The notes: generated by a model not told the origin, from the letters alone. 64,000 nt of DNA from an uncultured Clostridiaceae bacterium (GCA_947642455.1 CANRSN010000004.1:1-64000); one strand, 5' to 3'; positions 43,996 to 54,375 are shown, counted from the stretch's first letter. Numbers and translations are program-made.

Positions 43996-44505
43996 ATGCA
44001 AAAATATTTTGAAGTAGGTCAAATAGTAAATACATTTGGGATAAAAGGTCTTTTTAAAGTAAAAGCCTTTACAGATGAATTAGAAAGATTTGAAGAATTA
44101 AAAACAGTATATATATGTAAAAAAGATGAAATGAAATTAGTAGAAATAGAAGGAGTTCAATATCATAAAAATATGGTGTTGCTAAAAATAAAAGGAATAG
44201 ACACCCTAGAAGAAGCAGAAAAGTACAAAGGGCTATTTCTAAAAATTGACAGAAAAGATGCAAAAAAATTGCCAGAAGGAACATACTTTATTGCGGATTT
44301 AATCGGCTTAGATGTATATACAGATGAACAAAAATATTTAGGAAAAGTAGATGACATTTTCCAAACAGGAAGTAATGACGTATATGTTGTTAAAGATGAA
44401 ATGGGAAAGCAAGTACTACTTCCAGGAATACCTGATGTTATTAAAATAGTTGATTTAGACAATGAAAAAATAATAGTTCATTTGCTTAAAGGATTAGTTG
44501 AGTAG
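43996..44505 (+). CDS. rimM: Ribosome maturation factor RimM
   Basis: 169 residues; N-terminal FEVGQIVNTFGIKGLFKVKAFTD and C-terminal PRC-barrel with LLPGIPDVIKIVDLDNEKIIV. Assists 30S head assembly around S19. Confidence 0.96.
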   Translation: MQKYFEVGQIVNTFGIKGLFKVKAFTDELERFEELKTVYICKKDEMKLVEIEGVQYHKNMVLLKIKGIDTLEEAEKYKGLFLKIDRKDAKKLPEGTYFIADLIGLDVYTDEQKYLGKVDDIFQTGSNDVYVVKDEMGKQVLLPGIPDVIKIVDLDNEKIIVHLLKGLVE

Positions 44506-44522
44506 AAAAGTGAGGAATAAAA

Positions 44523-45185
44523 ATGCAATTTTATGTACTAACGCTCTTTCCAGAAATGTTTGAACCAATAAAGCAAAGCATACTAGCAAGAGCAAGTGAA
44601 AAAGGCTTAATAGATATTAATTTAATAAATATTAGAGACTTTTCAAAAAACAAGCATAAAAAAGTTGATGATACTCCATATGGTGGAGGGGCAGGAATGG
44701 TTATTAGACCAGATGTTGTATATGATGCATATTCTTCTATAAAAAATAAAGAAAATGCTAAAGTAATATATTTATCTCCACAAGGGAAAAAACTAAATCA
44801 GAAAAAAGTGATAGAACTATCAAAAAAAGAAAATCTTATCTTAATTTGTGGTCATTATGAAGGGATTGACCAAAGAGTTTTAGATGAAATTGTAGATGAA
44901 GAAATTTCAATTGGAGATTATGTGCTAACAGGTGGTGAACTACCAGCAATGGTACTTATAGACTCAGTTAGCAGATATGTTGATGGAGTATTAACACAAG
45001 ATTCAACAAAAGAAGAATCTTTTGCTAATAACCTATTAGAATATCCACAATATACAAGGCCAGAGGAATTTAGAGGTCAGAAAGTTCCAGAAGTATTAAT
45101 ATCTGGACATCATGAAAATATACGCAAATGGAGAGAAGAAAAGTCATTAGAAATAACAAAAATGAAAAGACCAGATTTATTATAA
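44523..45185 (+). CDS. trmD: tRNA (guanine-N1)-methyltransferase TrmD
   Basis: 220 residues. SPOUT knot features: FSKNKHKKVDDTPYGGGAGM, CGHYEGIDQRV, IGDYVLTGGE and the C-terminal YTRPEEFRG. Makes m1G37 in tRNA, preventing +1 frameshifts at proline codons. A little shorter than average but complete. Confidence 0.97.
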   Translation: MQFYVLTLFPEMFEPIKQSILARASEKGLIDINLINIRDFSKNKHKKVDDTPYGGGAGMVIRPDVVYDAYSSIKNKENAKVIYLSPQGKKLNQKKVIELSKKENLILICGHYEGIDQRVLDEIVDEEISIGDYVLTGGELPAMVLIDSVSRYVDGVLTQDSTKEESFANNLLEYPQYTRPEEFRGQKVPEVLISGHHENIRKWREEKSLEITKMKRPDLL

Positions 45186-45228
45186 AACAATAAATTTTTT
45201 ATGAATATTTCATAAAAGTAATAAATAA

Positions 45229-45251
45229 GCGCCATCGTCAAAGGCGATGCG
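45229..45251 (+). promoter_or_regulatory. Hairpin in the rplS leader (possible L19 autoregulatory element)
   Basis: GCGCCATCGTCAAAGGCGATGCG folds into a GC-rich hairpin 30 nt before rplS. Firmicutes often carry an L19-binding leader here; the match to that family was not tested. Confidence 0.45.
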
Positions 45252-45280
45252 ACACTTAAAATATGAAAGGAGAATATCAA

Positions 45281-45859
45281 ATGGATATTATAAAATCAAT
45301 AGAACACGAACAATTAAAAACTAAGATTCCTGACCTTCATGTTGGTGATACTGTTAGAGTTCATCAAAGAATTAAAGAAGGAAATAGAGAAAGAATTCAA
45401 GTATTTGAAGGAATAATAATTAAAAAACAAAATGGAGGAGTAAACAGCACTTTTACAGTAAGAAGAGTGGCATATGGTGTTGGAGTAGAAAAAACATTTT
45501 TAATTCACTCTCCAATGGTAGAAAAAGTAGAAGTAGTTAGAGTTGGTAAATCAAGACGTGCAAAACTTTATTACTTAAGAGACAGAGTAGGTAAATCTGC
45601 TAAAACTAAAGAGAATTTAGCAGCTAGAATTGAAAATAAAGAGATAACTGTTAAAGAAGATTTACTAGAAAATGAGGCAGAGGCTCCAGCAGAAGTAGAA
45701 AATGTAGATGTTAAAGAAGAAACAGTAGAAGTAAAAAATGAAGAAGTTCCAGTAGAGTCAGCTCCAGAAGAAGCACCAGCTATTAAAACAGAAAATCCAG
45801 TTGTGGAAGAAGTTGTAGACACTGTAAAAGAAGAAAAAGTAGACAAAGTAGAAGAATAA
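45281..45859 (+). CDS. rplS: 50S ribosomal protein bL19 with an acidic C-terminal extension
   Basis: 192 residues from ATG 45281. Residues 1-115 are normal bL19 ([40 protein letters not shown]). The remaining roughly 75 residues are a Glu/Val/Ala-rich low-complexity tail ending VDKVEE, absent in typical bL19. The tail is in frame with no sign of frameshift. Confidence 0.95.
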   Translation: MDIIKSIEHEQLKTKIPDLHVGDTVRVHQRIKEGNRERIQVFEGIIIKKQNGGVNSTFTVRRVAYGVGVEKTFLIHSPMVEKVEVVRVGKSRRAKLYYLRDRVGKSAKTKENLAARIENKEITVKEDLLENEAEAPAEVENVDVKEETVEVKNEEVPVESAPEEAPAIKTENPVVEEVVDTVKEEKVDKVEE

Positions 45860-45863
45860 AACT

Positions 45864-45947
45864 AAAAAGACATACTTATATCTAATACCATCTTAGAAGG
45901 TTTAACCTGATAAGTAGGAATAAAACAAGATAATAAGTATGTCTTTA
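45864..45947 (+). terminator. Long-loop hairpin after rplS
   Basis: AAAGACATACTTAT pairs with ATAAGTATGTCTTT around a 55-nt loop. Confidence 0.55.
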
Positions 45948-45996
45948 AACATTAATACATATGAATAATTATGCTAAAGAGAAAGGAAAGAATAAA

Positions 45997-46938
45997 ATGG
46001 AGAAAAAGTCTAAAATATCTAGTATAATAATAGTAATTTTATTAATATTAGTCATAGGAATGGGAGTATATATTTTATTAACATCTTTAAACAAAGATAT
46101 AAATAGTAAAAAAGATGAGGAAAAAATAGAACAAAGTACAATAGTTAAAAATGATGAAAAATTGAAAAAAGGCTTAATAAAAAGTGAGACTTATATAGTA
46201 GATTTGAATAAAGATAATATAAAAGAAGAACTTACAATAAATTATTATGGGAAAGAAGATGCTGTTAATAAAATAGGAATGACACTAAAGGAAGAAGAAA
46301 AGGAATTTTCTTATATAATAAATGAAGATAATTTAGAGACTAAATTTGATGTAAAATCTCAAATAGTAGATATAAATATGGAAGATAATTACTCAGAATT
46401 GATGATTACAGGGTACTCTACAAAGACAAATGGTCAATATTCAAGTACAATATTTATAGGTTATAATAGAAATGAGTTAAAACCTATAAAAATAGGTTAT
46501 CCTGAAAATAGTGTGAAAACTTATAATTATACTCTAAATCAAAATAAAGATATTCAATATCTAAGAATGGGTATTTTTGTGACAAGTGAAACTCAAGAAA
46601 ATAATAAGATTTATGAAAAACCAATAAAATTGGAAATAAAAAATAATTCTATAATTGTAGTATCAAATTCAGGAAAGGAAGAAGTATATACTTTAAATGC
46701 AAACCATGAGTTAGAACTTGCTTCAAGTAAATTAATTAAAAACTCAGAATTTTATCAAAGCTATATGTCAAATTTGCAAAAAACGATAAAAGTGTACCAA
46801 GAAAATAAACTTACTTCTCAATCATACGGAGCACAAGAAACAAAAGAAATGAAAGTATTAGATGTTATTGATAATTGGCTAAAGCTAGAATTGCCTACAG
46901 GTGCAATAGTATACGCATATAGTGATGATATAAAATAG
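45997..46938 (+). CDS. Membrane-anchored protein with SH3-like C-terminus
   Basis: 313 residues from ATG 45997 (AAAGGAAAG upstream). One N-terminal membrane helix (about 8-30), a central beta-rich domain of unknown type, and a C-terminal segment (MKVLDVIDNWLKLELPTGAIVYAY) resembling a bacterial SH3 domain used for cell-wall contact. Function unknown. Confidence 0.6.
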   Translation: MEKKSKISSIIIVILLILVIGMGVYILLTSLNKDINSKKDEEKIEQSTIVKNDEKLKKGLIKSETYIVDLNKDNIKEELTINYYGKEDAVNKIGMTLKEEEKEFSYIINEDNLETKFDVKSQIVDINMEDNYSELMITGYSTKTNGQYSSTIFIGYNRNELKPIKIGYPENSVKTYNYTLNQNKDIQYLRMGIFVTSETQENNKIYEKPIKLEIKNNSIIVVSNSGKEEVYTLNANHELELASSKLIKNSEFYQSYMSNLQKTIKVYQENKLTSQSYGAQETKEMKVLDVIDNWLKLELPTGAIVYAYSDDIK

Positions 46939-46965
46939 ATATTAGCTAAAGCAATTTTGGCGGGC

Positions 46966-47035
46966 GAACAAAGACGAGGCATGAAAAGTAATCTAAAAGG
47001 TCTAAATACTTTAATCATGCCTCATTTGTTCTTTA
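46966..47035. terminator. Bidirectional terminator
   Basis: GAACAAAGACGAGGCATGA pairs with TCATGCCTCATTTGTTC between converging genes; T-rich on the plus side. Confidence 0.7.
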
Positions 47036-47037
47036 TT

Positions 47038-49416
47038 TTATTTTGAAAGTTTAGCATATTTCTTTAATTTTTCATAAACTAAGTTATTAATACTACCAGC
47101 AGGGAAGTTTCCATTTATATCCTTTTTTCCAGAAGGGACGCCAGTTAAAACTTCAATTCCCTGATTAATAGTAGAGATAGGGTAGATGTGAAATTTTTTG
47201 TCTTTAACAGCTTCTACAACTTCTTCTTTCAAAATCAAATTTTTAACATTTTGAATAGGAATCATAACACCGTGAGAACCATCTAAACCTCTCATTTTAC
47301 ATATTTGGAAAAAGCCTTCAATTTTATCGTTTACTCCGCCAATAGGTTGAATTTCACCTTTTTGATTAACAGAACCAGTAACTGCAATTGATTGATTAAT
47401 TGGAACTTCTGATAAGCTAGAAAGTAGAGCATAAAGTTCAGTACTAGAAGCACTATCACCATCAACACCATTATATAATTGTTCAAAACAAATACTTGCT
47501 GTAAGAGATAAAGGAATATCTTGAGCAAACATTTCACCTAGATATGCACTTAAAATAAGTACACCTTTTGTATGAGAAGAACCAGAAAGTTCAACTTCAC
47601 GTTCAATATTAAGAATTCCAGTTTTTCCAGTATAGGTATTTGCAGTAATTTTTACAGGTTTACCAAAAGTGTAATCGCCAATTGTCATTATTGTAAGACC
47701 ATTAATTTGCCCAACTTTAAAGCCAGTTGTATCAATTAAAAGAGTATTATCTTTTATCATTTCTAAGTATTTTGCATCATATTTTTTTATTCTTTCAACT
47801 CTTTCTTTTAATGCTTTGTCTATATATTCTGCAGTAACTACTTTTTTTCTATCCATAATAGCCCAAGTTCCAGATTCTCCAATAACTTCTGTTAAATCAG
47901 TAAATCTGGTAGAAAGTTTTGTTCTGTCCTCAGAGAGTCTACTTGCATATTCAACAATTTTTGCTGTAGCTTCTTTATCTAAAGGAGGTAAATCTTCTTG
48001 GCTACAAAAACCATGAATAAACCTAGCAAGTTTAATTTTGTTTTCTGTAGTGTTTGGTGCATCATCTTCAAATTCTACTTTTATTTTGAATAATTTTTTG
48101 AAGTCATTATCCATAGCAAGAAGTGTTTGATATATAGCTTCACTTCCAATTATAATTACTTTTAAGTCTAAAGGAATTGGTTCAGGTTTTAAAGAAACCA
48201 TCACCATTGAACTACGTTGGTCTGCAGCATTTTCGATAGAAAGTTCCTTTATACGTAAAGCTTTCTTTAAAGCATCATAACAAATTCCATTTTCTAATAA
48301 GTCATTAGCTTGGAAAATTATATATCCACCATTTGCCTTTTGCATAAGTCCAGGTTTTAACATTGTATGATCTGTTTTTAAAGCACCATAATAATTTTCA
48401 TATTCTAACTTTCCAAAAATATTGTGATAAGAATAGTTGGAATCCATAATTACAGGAGCACCTTCTAAACTACTATTATCTATAAATAAATTAACTCGAT
48501 AATTAAGCCAAGGTTTTGGTGTTTCAGGTCTTGGTCCTGCTACTTGAGGTTGTTTATTATCTTCTTTAGCAATAAAGTAAGGAATATTTTTTAAAATATC
48601 CTTTTTGATATCACTTAAAAATTTATTTATTTTTTTGTTCCTTTTATATTTAGATTTTATAAAGTTTATATGTGTATTAACAGTAAGAAGAGCTATGTTA
48701 GATTGCCAGTCTTCAACTTTTTTGTCAGAGGCTCTTTCAATTTCTTTGATTTTGCCTATGACTTCAATAATTTGTTGTTGAACTATATTCGATTTTTCCT
48801 CAAATTCCCTTTTAATGTTTTCATCTAATTTTTCAAATTCATCTTCTTCAATAGTTTTTCCATTAATAACAGGCATCATATAAATTCCATTTTGAGCAGA
48901 CTTTACTTGAAAACCATGTTTTATAGATTCAGTATTTAATTGCTCTAGTAAAGAAGCACGCTTTTCTTCAAATTCTTGTTTGATTAAGATTTTTTCCTTT
49001 TCGAAGTCATCATTATTAAAAGTTTTAGTAATATCATTACGTATTTCTTTTATAAAAGTATCCATTGATTCTTTAAATTCTTTTCCTTGACCTGCACTAA
49101 AAGATACTGCAATAGGCTCGTTTGGATTATCAAAATTATATATATAACACCAATCATGAGGAGTTTTTTTCTTTTTAGATATTTCATCTAAATAGTTTTT
49201 GGTATACATTGTTTTACCAACTCCATTTGGACCTTCTATATATAGGTTATAACCTTTTACGTTAACATTGATTCCAAACTCTAAAGCTTTGATACCTCTA
49301 TCTTGACCTATACCTGTGCTTATAGGTTCCAATTCAGAGGTATTGTTAAAATCAAATATATTTGGGTCGCATGTAACCCTTAAATCTTTATAAGATAATT
49401 CATTTTCTTTTTTCAT
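47038..49416 (-). CDS. LonB-like ATP-dependent protease
   Basis: 792 residues. AAA region with a Walker A motif GPNGVGKT (about 62-69), a long helical insert (190-270), and a second ATPase part with GLMQKANGGYIIFQ (sensor/Walker B area). The C-terminal Lon protease domain has catalytic Ser655 (GDSASS) and Lys698 (GGVNDKIEGF). Lacks the N-terminal Lon domain, as in the Lon-like family with AAA_32. Degrades proteins in the cytosol; in Bacillus the LonB group is linked to sporulation. Confidence 0.9.
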   Translation of the reverse strand: MKKENELSYKDLRVTCDPNIFDFNNTSELEPISTGIGQDRGIKALEFGINVNVKGYNLYIEGPNGVGKTMYTKNYLDEISKKKKTPHDWCYIYNFDNPNEPIAVSFSAGQGKEFKESMDTFIKEIRNDITKTFNNDDFEKEKILIKQEFEEKRASLLEQLNTESIKHGFQVKSAQNGIYMMPVINGKTIEEDEFEKLDENIKREFEEKSNIVQQQIIEVIGKIKEIERASDKKVEDWQSNIALLTVNTHINFIKSKYKRNKKINKFLSDIKKDILKNIPYFIAKEDNKQPQVAGPRPETPKPWLNYRVNLFIDNSSLEGAPVIMDSNYSYHNIFGKLEYENYYGALKTDHTMLKPGLMQKANGGYIIFQANDLLENGICYDALKKALRIKELSIENAADQRSSMVMVSLKPEPIPLDLKVIIIGSEAIYQTLLAMDNDFKKLFKIKVEFEDDAPNTTENKIKLARFIHGFCSQEDLPPLDKEATAKIVEYASRLSEDRTKLSTRFTDLTEVIGESGTWAIMDRKKVVTAEYIDKALKERVERIKKYDAKYLEMIKDNTLLIDTTGFKVGQINGLTIMTIGDYTFGKPVKITANTYTGKTGILNIEREVELSGSSHTKGVLILSAYLGEMFAQDIPLSLTASICFEQLYNGVDGDSASSTELYALLSSLSEVPINQSIAVTGSVNQKGEIQPIGGVNDKIEGFFQICKMRGLDGSHGVMIPIQNVKNLILKEEVVEAVKDKKFHIYPISTINQGIEVLTGVPSGKKDINGNFPAGSINNLVYEKLKKYAKLSK

Positions 49417-49547
49417 TAGTTGCTCCTTTCAAATTACATATATTTATTGTTACAATTCATAGCTTGATATCTCTTTTAAGAAAATAAATATTAATAATGC
49501 TAATTGTAGGCCGTAAATTGTAATTATTTATTATTGTAGTGGCAGTT

Positions 49548-49985
49548 TTAAAAATATAAAGTCATTATAATAGCATTATCAATACCACCATAATATTTTT
49601 TTCGCATTCCTACTTTTTTAAAACCAAATTTTTCATATAAATGAATAGCTATTTTATTATTTTCATTTACTTCTAAGGTTATAGTAGTACAAGTTCTTTT
49701 TGAAAAATTAATTAATTCTTTTAGAAGAGATGTAGCAATACCATTATTTCTACAAGTTTTTTTTGTTACAATATTCATAATATTAGCTTCATCTAAAATT
49801 TTTTTTATACCTGCAAAGCCAACAATAATATTAGAATTTTTGGCAACAAAATAACTAGAGTTAGTATTTACAATTTCTTCTTTTAATATTTCATAATTCC
49901 AAAATTCATCAAAATCTTTTTGCAAAATAGATTTAATTTCTTCTAAGTCTTTAAGTGTCATAGCTGAAATTTCTATTTCTGACAT
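49548..49985 (-). CDS. rimI: Ribosomal protein alanine N-acetyltransferase RimI
   Basis: 145 residues, GNAT fold; acetyl-CoA loop in KTCRNNGIATSLLKEL, and AIHLYEKFGFKKVGMRKKYY at the end, typical of RimI. Neighbour of tsaB, a standard pairing in Firmicutes. Confidence 0.9.
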   Translation of the reverse strand: MSEIEISAMTLKDLEEIKSILQKDFDEFWNYEILKEEIVNTNSSYFVAKNSNIIVGFAGIKKILDEANIMNIVTKKTCRNNGIATSLLKELINFSKRTCTTITLEVNENNKIAIHLYEKFGFKKVGMRKKYYGGIDNAIIMTLYF

Positions 49986-50061
49986 ACTAGGTTCAAATCC
50001 TTTCTAATAATAGTAAGTCATGTCTACTTTAGAAACTTTCCTGTACAAAGTTTCTACAAAA

Positions 50062-50095
50062 CACAGCAGACAGTATAATACTTCTGAATAGTTAC
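50062..50095. repeat. 34-nt dispersed repeat, copy 1
   Basis: CACAGCAGACAGTATAATAC and the following TTCTGAATAGTTAC match 57892-57925 at about 30 of 34 positions. Both copies are intergenic. Confidence 0.55.
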
Positions 50096-50104
50096 TATAA
50101 AATA

Positions 50105-50824
50105 CTATTTTTCTCCATCTAATGCACGTTCGGCCTGTGATTTTCGTAGATAAAGAGGTGTAATTGAATTTGAATCACCATATAATTCTTTTTTGAATTT
50201 ATAATAACCACATTTTCCAATACTTATACTATTTTCACCATTAAATGCTTCCATTACAAATATTGATTTGGGAAGTTTGCTTAAAATGTTATATTTATGG
50301 CAAACAGCACCATCACCAACAAAAATAATAGGAGTAGAGTAATATTTCTCATCTAAAAAGTTTAGTAGTTCATTAATATTTAAAGCTTTGAAATCTTCTA
50401 ATGGTTCAAAGTCATTTTCTCCAACTTTTTTAAAGATTCCAAAATATACATTATCGTTTTTAGCATCTATTAATGAACACACAAGGTCTGTTTCTTTTTT
50501 TAAATAGGATTGATTAACATTATATGCCAACCCTTCTAAAGAGCTAACAGAAGTTATGGATGTATTTGTTACATCTGCAAATGCTTTTACTGTAGATACT
50601 GCAATTCGAACTCCTGTAAAAGAACCTGGACCATTTGAACAAGCATATAAATCTATATCATTAAGAGATAGATTTTGTTCTTTCAAAATTTTATCGATAA
50701 GAGGCATTAATTTTTGTGAATGTGTTTTTGAATCAGAAAGATGTTTTTCAATTAGTACATTTAAATCTTCTAATAATGCTACAGAGCATATATTAGAGGA
50801 TGTTGTAATAGCTAATATTTTCAA
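50105..50824 (-). CDS. tsaB: tRNA threonylcarbamoyladenosine biosynthesis protein TsaB
   Basis: 239 residues from a TTG at 50824, placed behind AGGAGG; an upstream ATG would put the RBS inside the gene. KILAITTSSNICSVALL and CSNGPGSFTGVRIAVSTVKAFAD are TsaB signatures. Works with TsaD and TsaE to make t6A37 in ANN-reading tRNAs. Confidence 0.93.
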   Translation of the reverse strand: MKILAITTSSNICSVALLEDLNVLIEKHLSDSKTHSQKLMPLIDKILKEQNLSLNDIDLYACSNGPGSFTGVRIAVSTVKAFADVTNTSITSVSSLEGLAYNVNQSYLKKETDLVCSLIDAKNDNVYFGIFKKVGENDFEPLEDFKALNINELLNFLDEKYYSTPIIFVGDGAVCHKYNILSKLPKSIFVMEAFNGENSISIGKCGYYKFKKELYGDSNSITPLYLRKSQAERALDGEK

Positions 50825-50970
50825 TTTAATTTTCCTCCTAAAATTATTGATATTTTTCAAATATATTCTATATTAATAAAACAAATTTGTAAAGAAAATA
50901 TCGAAAAAAGTTGAAGAAAAAATAAAGCAATGCTATAATGTAAAAAATGAGAAATGGAGATGTTGTAAAA

Positions 50971-52164
50971 ATGAATTTAAAAGTATTAGGATCAACAAAA
51001 GTAGGATATGAGTTACCAGTAGAAGAAGCAATAAAGTTTTCTGGAATGGAAGCAGGAATGTGCTATATGCCAGACAACTTAGAAACTCTTCTTTCAGAAA
51101 ATGAAGAAAAGACAATTAAAAGAGCAAAAATGACAATGGGGTCAGGTCATCACAGTGTTTTTGATCATCCAAAATACAATTTTGCACTTGAGGAAATTCC
51201 TAAAATATTAGCTATAATACTTAATAATGAAAAGGTATATGATACTTCTGAAAAGTCAGCTAGATATACAAAAATGAAACCATCAAAGGAAGAAGAAACT
51301 TTATATGAAAAATGGATAGAACTTTATAGTAAAGAAATAGAAAAAGTGTATCCAAAAGTAAAAGAAGATGGAAAAACTAATGAAGAAATAGAAAAAGCAA
51401 ATAAGGCTAGAAATACAGCTATTAGGAAAAAAGCTCAAGAAAATGCTAGATACTTAATTAGTGTGTTTACACCAGCAACAACTATGGGGCATACTATAGA
51501 TTTAAGGCAATTTAGTTATATTCTTCATTGGATGGATGATTTCGTAGAAACAGCAGAAAATACAGAATTTAACAAAATGTTAAAACCTGTTCTAACAGAT
51601 TTTACAAAAATGTGTGAAAAATATAAGATTGAAGAAGTAAATACAAATGTAAAAAAAAGAAAACTTTCACTATTTGCTACAGAAGAAAGACAAGAAGAGT
51701 GGGGAGAAAACTATTGTACAACATATGTAGCTACATTTTCAGAATTTGCTCAAGCACAACGTCATAGAACTATTTCATATGAAATTAGTTTTTTACCAGA
51801 GCCACAATTTTTTGTTCCACCAATTATAAAAGGTACAAATCTTGAACAGGAATGGATAAAAGATATTTCTTCTCTAGCTCATAGATTTCCTCAAGGTATG
51901 CTTATAAAGATTAATGAAAGAGGTACTGTAGAAAATTTTGTACTTAAATGTTATGAACGTTTATGTGGAGAGGCTCAACTTGAAATAGCAATGCAAACAT
52001 ATGATACTTTGCAAAAATATTTAGAAAATACAAAAGGTGTAAAACCAAGAGTATATAATTATTTGAAAGATTATGCTAAAGGCGCAAGATGTACTTTTGC
52101 AGGCTTTAAATGTTCTAAACCATGTATATGGGGAGCAAAAAATGCACTAGATAGAGTATTTTAG
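50971..52164 (+). CDS. FAD-dependent thymidylate synthase (ThyX-like, long form)
   Basis: 397 residues from ATG 50971. The second half has the ThyX-type motif AQRHRTISYEISF and further RHR-related residues; the first half has GSGHHSVFDH and ALEEIPK, the other part of the active site, separated by a roughly 180-residue insert. Classical ThyX is about 220 residues, so this is the elongated branch. The family makes dTMP from dUMP using methylenetetrahydrofolate and FADH2. Confidence 0.8.
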   Translation: MNLKVLGSTKVGYELPVEEAIKFSGMEAGMCYMPDNLETLLSENEEKTIKRAKMTMGSGHHSVFDHPKYNFALEEIPKILAIILNNEKVYDTSEKSARYTKMKPSKEEETLYEKWIELYSKEIEKVYPKVKEDGKTNEEIEKANKARNTAIRKKAQENARYLISVFTPATTMGHTIDLRQFSYILHWMDDFVETAENTEFNKMLKPVLTDFTKMCEKYKIEEVNTNVKKRKLSLFATEERQEEWGENYCTTYVATFSEFAQAQRHRTISYEISFLPEPQFFVPPIIKGTNLEQEWIKDISSLAHRFPQGMLIKINERGTVENFVLKCYERLCGEAQLEIAMQTYDTLQKYLENTKGVKPRVYNYLKDYAKGARCTFAGFKCSKPCIWGAKNALDRVF

Positions 52165-52303
52165 TATTATTAAAATAGTTGAAAATATTACAAAAAAATA
52201 ACATTTTTATAACAATTCTGTTACAATGTTGAATAAGGTAAAAATATAGAATATAATGTAAGAAATGATAAGGAAATGGTGCTTAAAAATAGGGGGGAGT
52301 ATA

Positions 52304-52843
52304 ATGGAAACATTTGCAAGCTATATTTTATCTGAAAAAGATTGGATAAGGAAAATGGAAATAATGTACTATTTAGAGAAAAAAACAGACATATTTTTTG
52401 ATAAATCTGTTGTTTTTAAAGCAGAACTTGCAAAATTATTTATAGAAAAAATGAACTTAGATGTAGACATTAATCTAGTAATAACAGCATGTCTATTATG
52501 TAATTGTAAAAAACCAAAAGAATTTACTGACTTAGAAAAAGTAAAATCATATGCAAAAGATGGTGCAGAATATTTAAGCCAATTAGGTTTTTCAGATACA
52601 TTTTGCAGAATATGTGAACAAGTAAATAGATATAGTGAAAGTGAACCAAGAGAGAAAGAAGCAGATATTTTAGAATTAGTTGATCAATATGGAGGAATGC
52701 TTTTAGATAGACCAGAAAGAATAGGTTTTAAACCAGATGAAGCACTAGTATTACTAGAATTCAGAAACTTAAAAGATAAATATAATAGATACTTAGAGCA
52801 ATTTAAACAATTTATTTATGAAATGCAGGAGGTATATGTATGA
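52304..52843 (+). CDS. HD-like helical protein, unknown function
   Basis: 179 residues from ATG 52304 (GGGGGGAG upstream). All-helical; CLLCNCKKPKEF and KEADILELVDQYGG resemble HD-domain spacing, but the HD pair is not seen. Overlaps the next gene by ATGA, so it is in an operon with the endoQ gene. Confidence 0.5.
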   Translation: METFASYILSEKDWIRKMEIMYYLEKKTDIFFDKSVVFKAELAKLFIEKMNLDVDINLVITACLLCNCKKPKEFTDLEKVKSYAKDGAEYLSQLGFSDTFCRICEQVNRYSESEPREKEADILELVDQYGGMLLDRPERIGFKPDEALVLLEFRNLKDKYNRYLEQFKQFIYEMQEVYV

Positions 52844-53142
52844 GTGGAATAAAATCATCTTTAGAATTTTTAAAAGAAACATTTAATACAAGTAAAGATA
52901 CAAAAGAAGCTGTAAGCAAGGCATATAGTACATACAATATAATAAGAGATGCTGTTATTGAAAAAGATAAAAATTCCAAAGAACAAAATGGTAAAGTGCC
53001 AAGAAAAGAAATTGATGTAAAAGATATCATGGAAAATGCTGAAAGCATAGTAATAAGGAAGCCAGAAGATATAGGAAAAGTTGCAAAAAAGAAAGAAGGA
53101 AGAGCAAATATAGACATAAGAGAGGATAAAGGAGAAAGATAA
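52840..53142 (+). CDS. Small charged protein between the HD-like and endoQ genes
   Basis: 100 residues, Lys/Glu-rich, probably partly disordered. The start overlaps the preceding stop and the stop is adjacent to the endoQ start; translationally coupled. Function unknown. Confidence 0.55.
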   Translation: MSGIKSSLEFLKETFNTSKDTKEAVSKAYSTYNIIRDAVIEKDKNSKEQNGKVPRKEIDVKDIMENAESIVIRKPEDIGKVAKKKEGRANIDIREDKGER

Positions 53143-54375
53143 ATGAATGAAGTTTTTGCAGATTTGCATGTACACATAGGAAGAACAGAAAATGGAAAAC
53201 CAGTAAAAATAACAGCTGCAAAATCACTTAATTTTGCAAATATAGCAAAAGAATGTGCAGATAGAAAAGGAATAAACATAGTAGGAATTATAGATTGTGC
53301 TTCTCCATATGTTATAGAAGATATAGAAAATTTTTTGAAAACAGGAGAAGCATATGAAATTGAAGATGGTGGAATAATATACAAAGACAAAGTTTGTATA
53401 TTATTAGGAAGTGAAGTTGAAACCTCTGAAATAGGAAGAAATGGAAATAAAGGTTCAGCACATAATGTATGTTTTTTTCCTCATTTAAAAGACATAAAAG
53501 CATTTTCAAAAGAAATGCAAAGTCATATTAAAAATATAACTTTAAGTACACAAAGATCAAATGTTTCAGGCTATGAACTTATAGATATTGTTGAAAAGTA
53601 CAATGGGATTTTAATTCCAGCACATGCTTTCACACCTCATAAAAGCTATTATGGAAATTGCACAGATAGATTAAAAAATATTTTTAAAGAGAAGTTTAAT
53701 AAAATATTTGCATTAGAATTAGGTCTAAGTTCAGACACATATTTAGCAGACACAATCTCAGAATTGGAAAATATAACATTTGTAACAAATTCTGATGCAC
53801 ATTCTTTACCAAAAATTGCTAGAGAATATAACAAAATGCAAATAGAAGATATATCATTTAAAGAAGTAGTTATGGCATTAAAAAATGAAAACGGTAGAAA
53901 GATAGTTGCAAATTATGGACTAGATCCTAAGCTAGGAAAATATCATAGAACTTACTGTGATAATTGTAATACTACAATAGAGACAAAAGAACCTGTAGAA
54001 GTGTGTCCACAATGTGGAAGTGATAAAGTTACTTTTGGTGTTTTTGATAGAATAGAACTATTAAAAGATAAAAGTGTAAGTAAAAGTCCAGAAAATAGAC
54101 CACAATATATATATCAAATACCACTTCAATTTATACCAGGAATGGGAATAAAGTCAATTAATAAATTATTAACAAATTTTGGTACAGAAATGACAATATT
54201 ACATAAATTATCAAAAGATGATATAGAAGCCATTGCTGGCGAAAAGTTAGCCTTAGCTATAGTTAATGCACGAGAAGGAAAAATGCAGATACAAAGCGGT
54301 GGCGGAGGAGTATATGGTAAAGTGGGACGGAGCAAATTAGGACAAAAATGTCCCAAAAGGGACAGACTATTGTAA
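53143..54375 (+). CDS. Endonuclease Q-family PHP-domain protein
   Basis: 410 residues. PHP metal motifs FADLHVHIGR (residues 4-13), IIDCASP, AHAFTPH and TNSDAHS are in order, followed by a zinc ribbon CDNCNTT...CPQCGS and a helix-hairpin-helix region (IPGMGIKSINKLL). EndoQ cuts DNA 5' to deaminated bases. The last roughly 16 residues (KVGRSKLGQKCPKRDRLL) come from the palindromic repeat and replace the native end. Confidence 0.85.
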   Translation: MNEVFADLHVHIGRTENGKPVKITAAKSLNFANIAKECADRKGINIVGIIDCASPYVIEDIENFLKTGEAYEIEDGGIIYKDKVCILLGSEVETSEIGRNGNKGSAHNVCFFPHLKDIKAFSKEMQSHIKNITLSTQRSNVSGYELIDIVEKYNGILIPAHAFTPHKSYYGNCTDRLKNIFKEKFNKIFALELGLSSDTYLADTISELENITFVTNSDAHSLPKIAREYNKMQIEDISFKEVVMALKNENGRKIVANYGLDPKLGKYHRTYCDNCNTTIETKEPVEVCPQCGSDKVTFGVFDRIELLKDKSVSKSPENRPQYIYQIPLQFIPGMGIKSINKLLTNFGTEMTILHKLSKDDIEAIAGEKLALAIVNAREGKMQIQSGGGGVYGKVGRSKLGQKCPKRDRLL

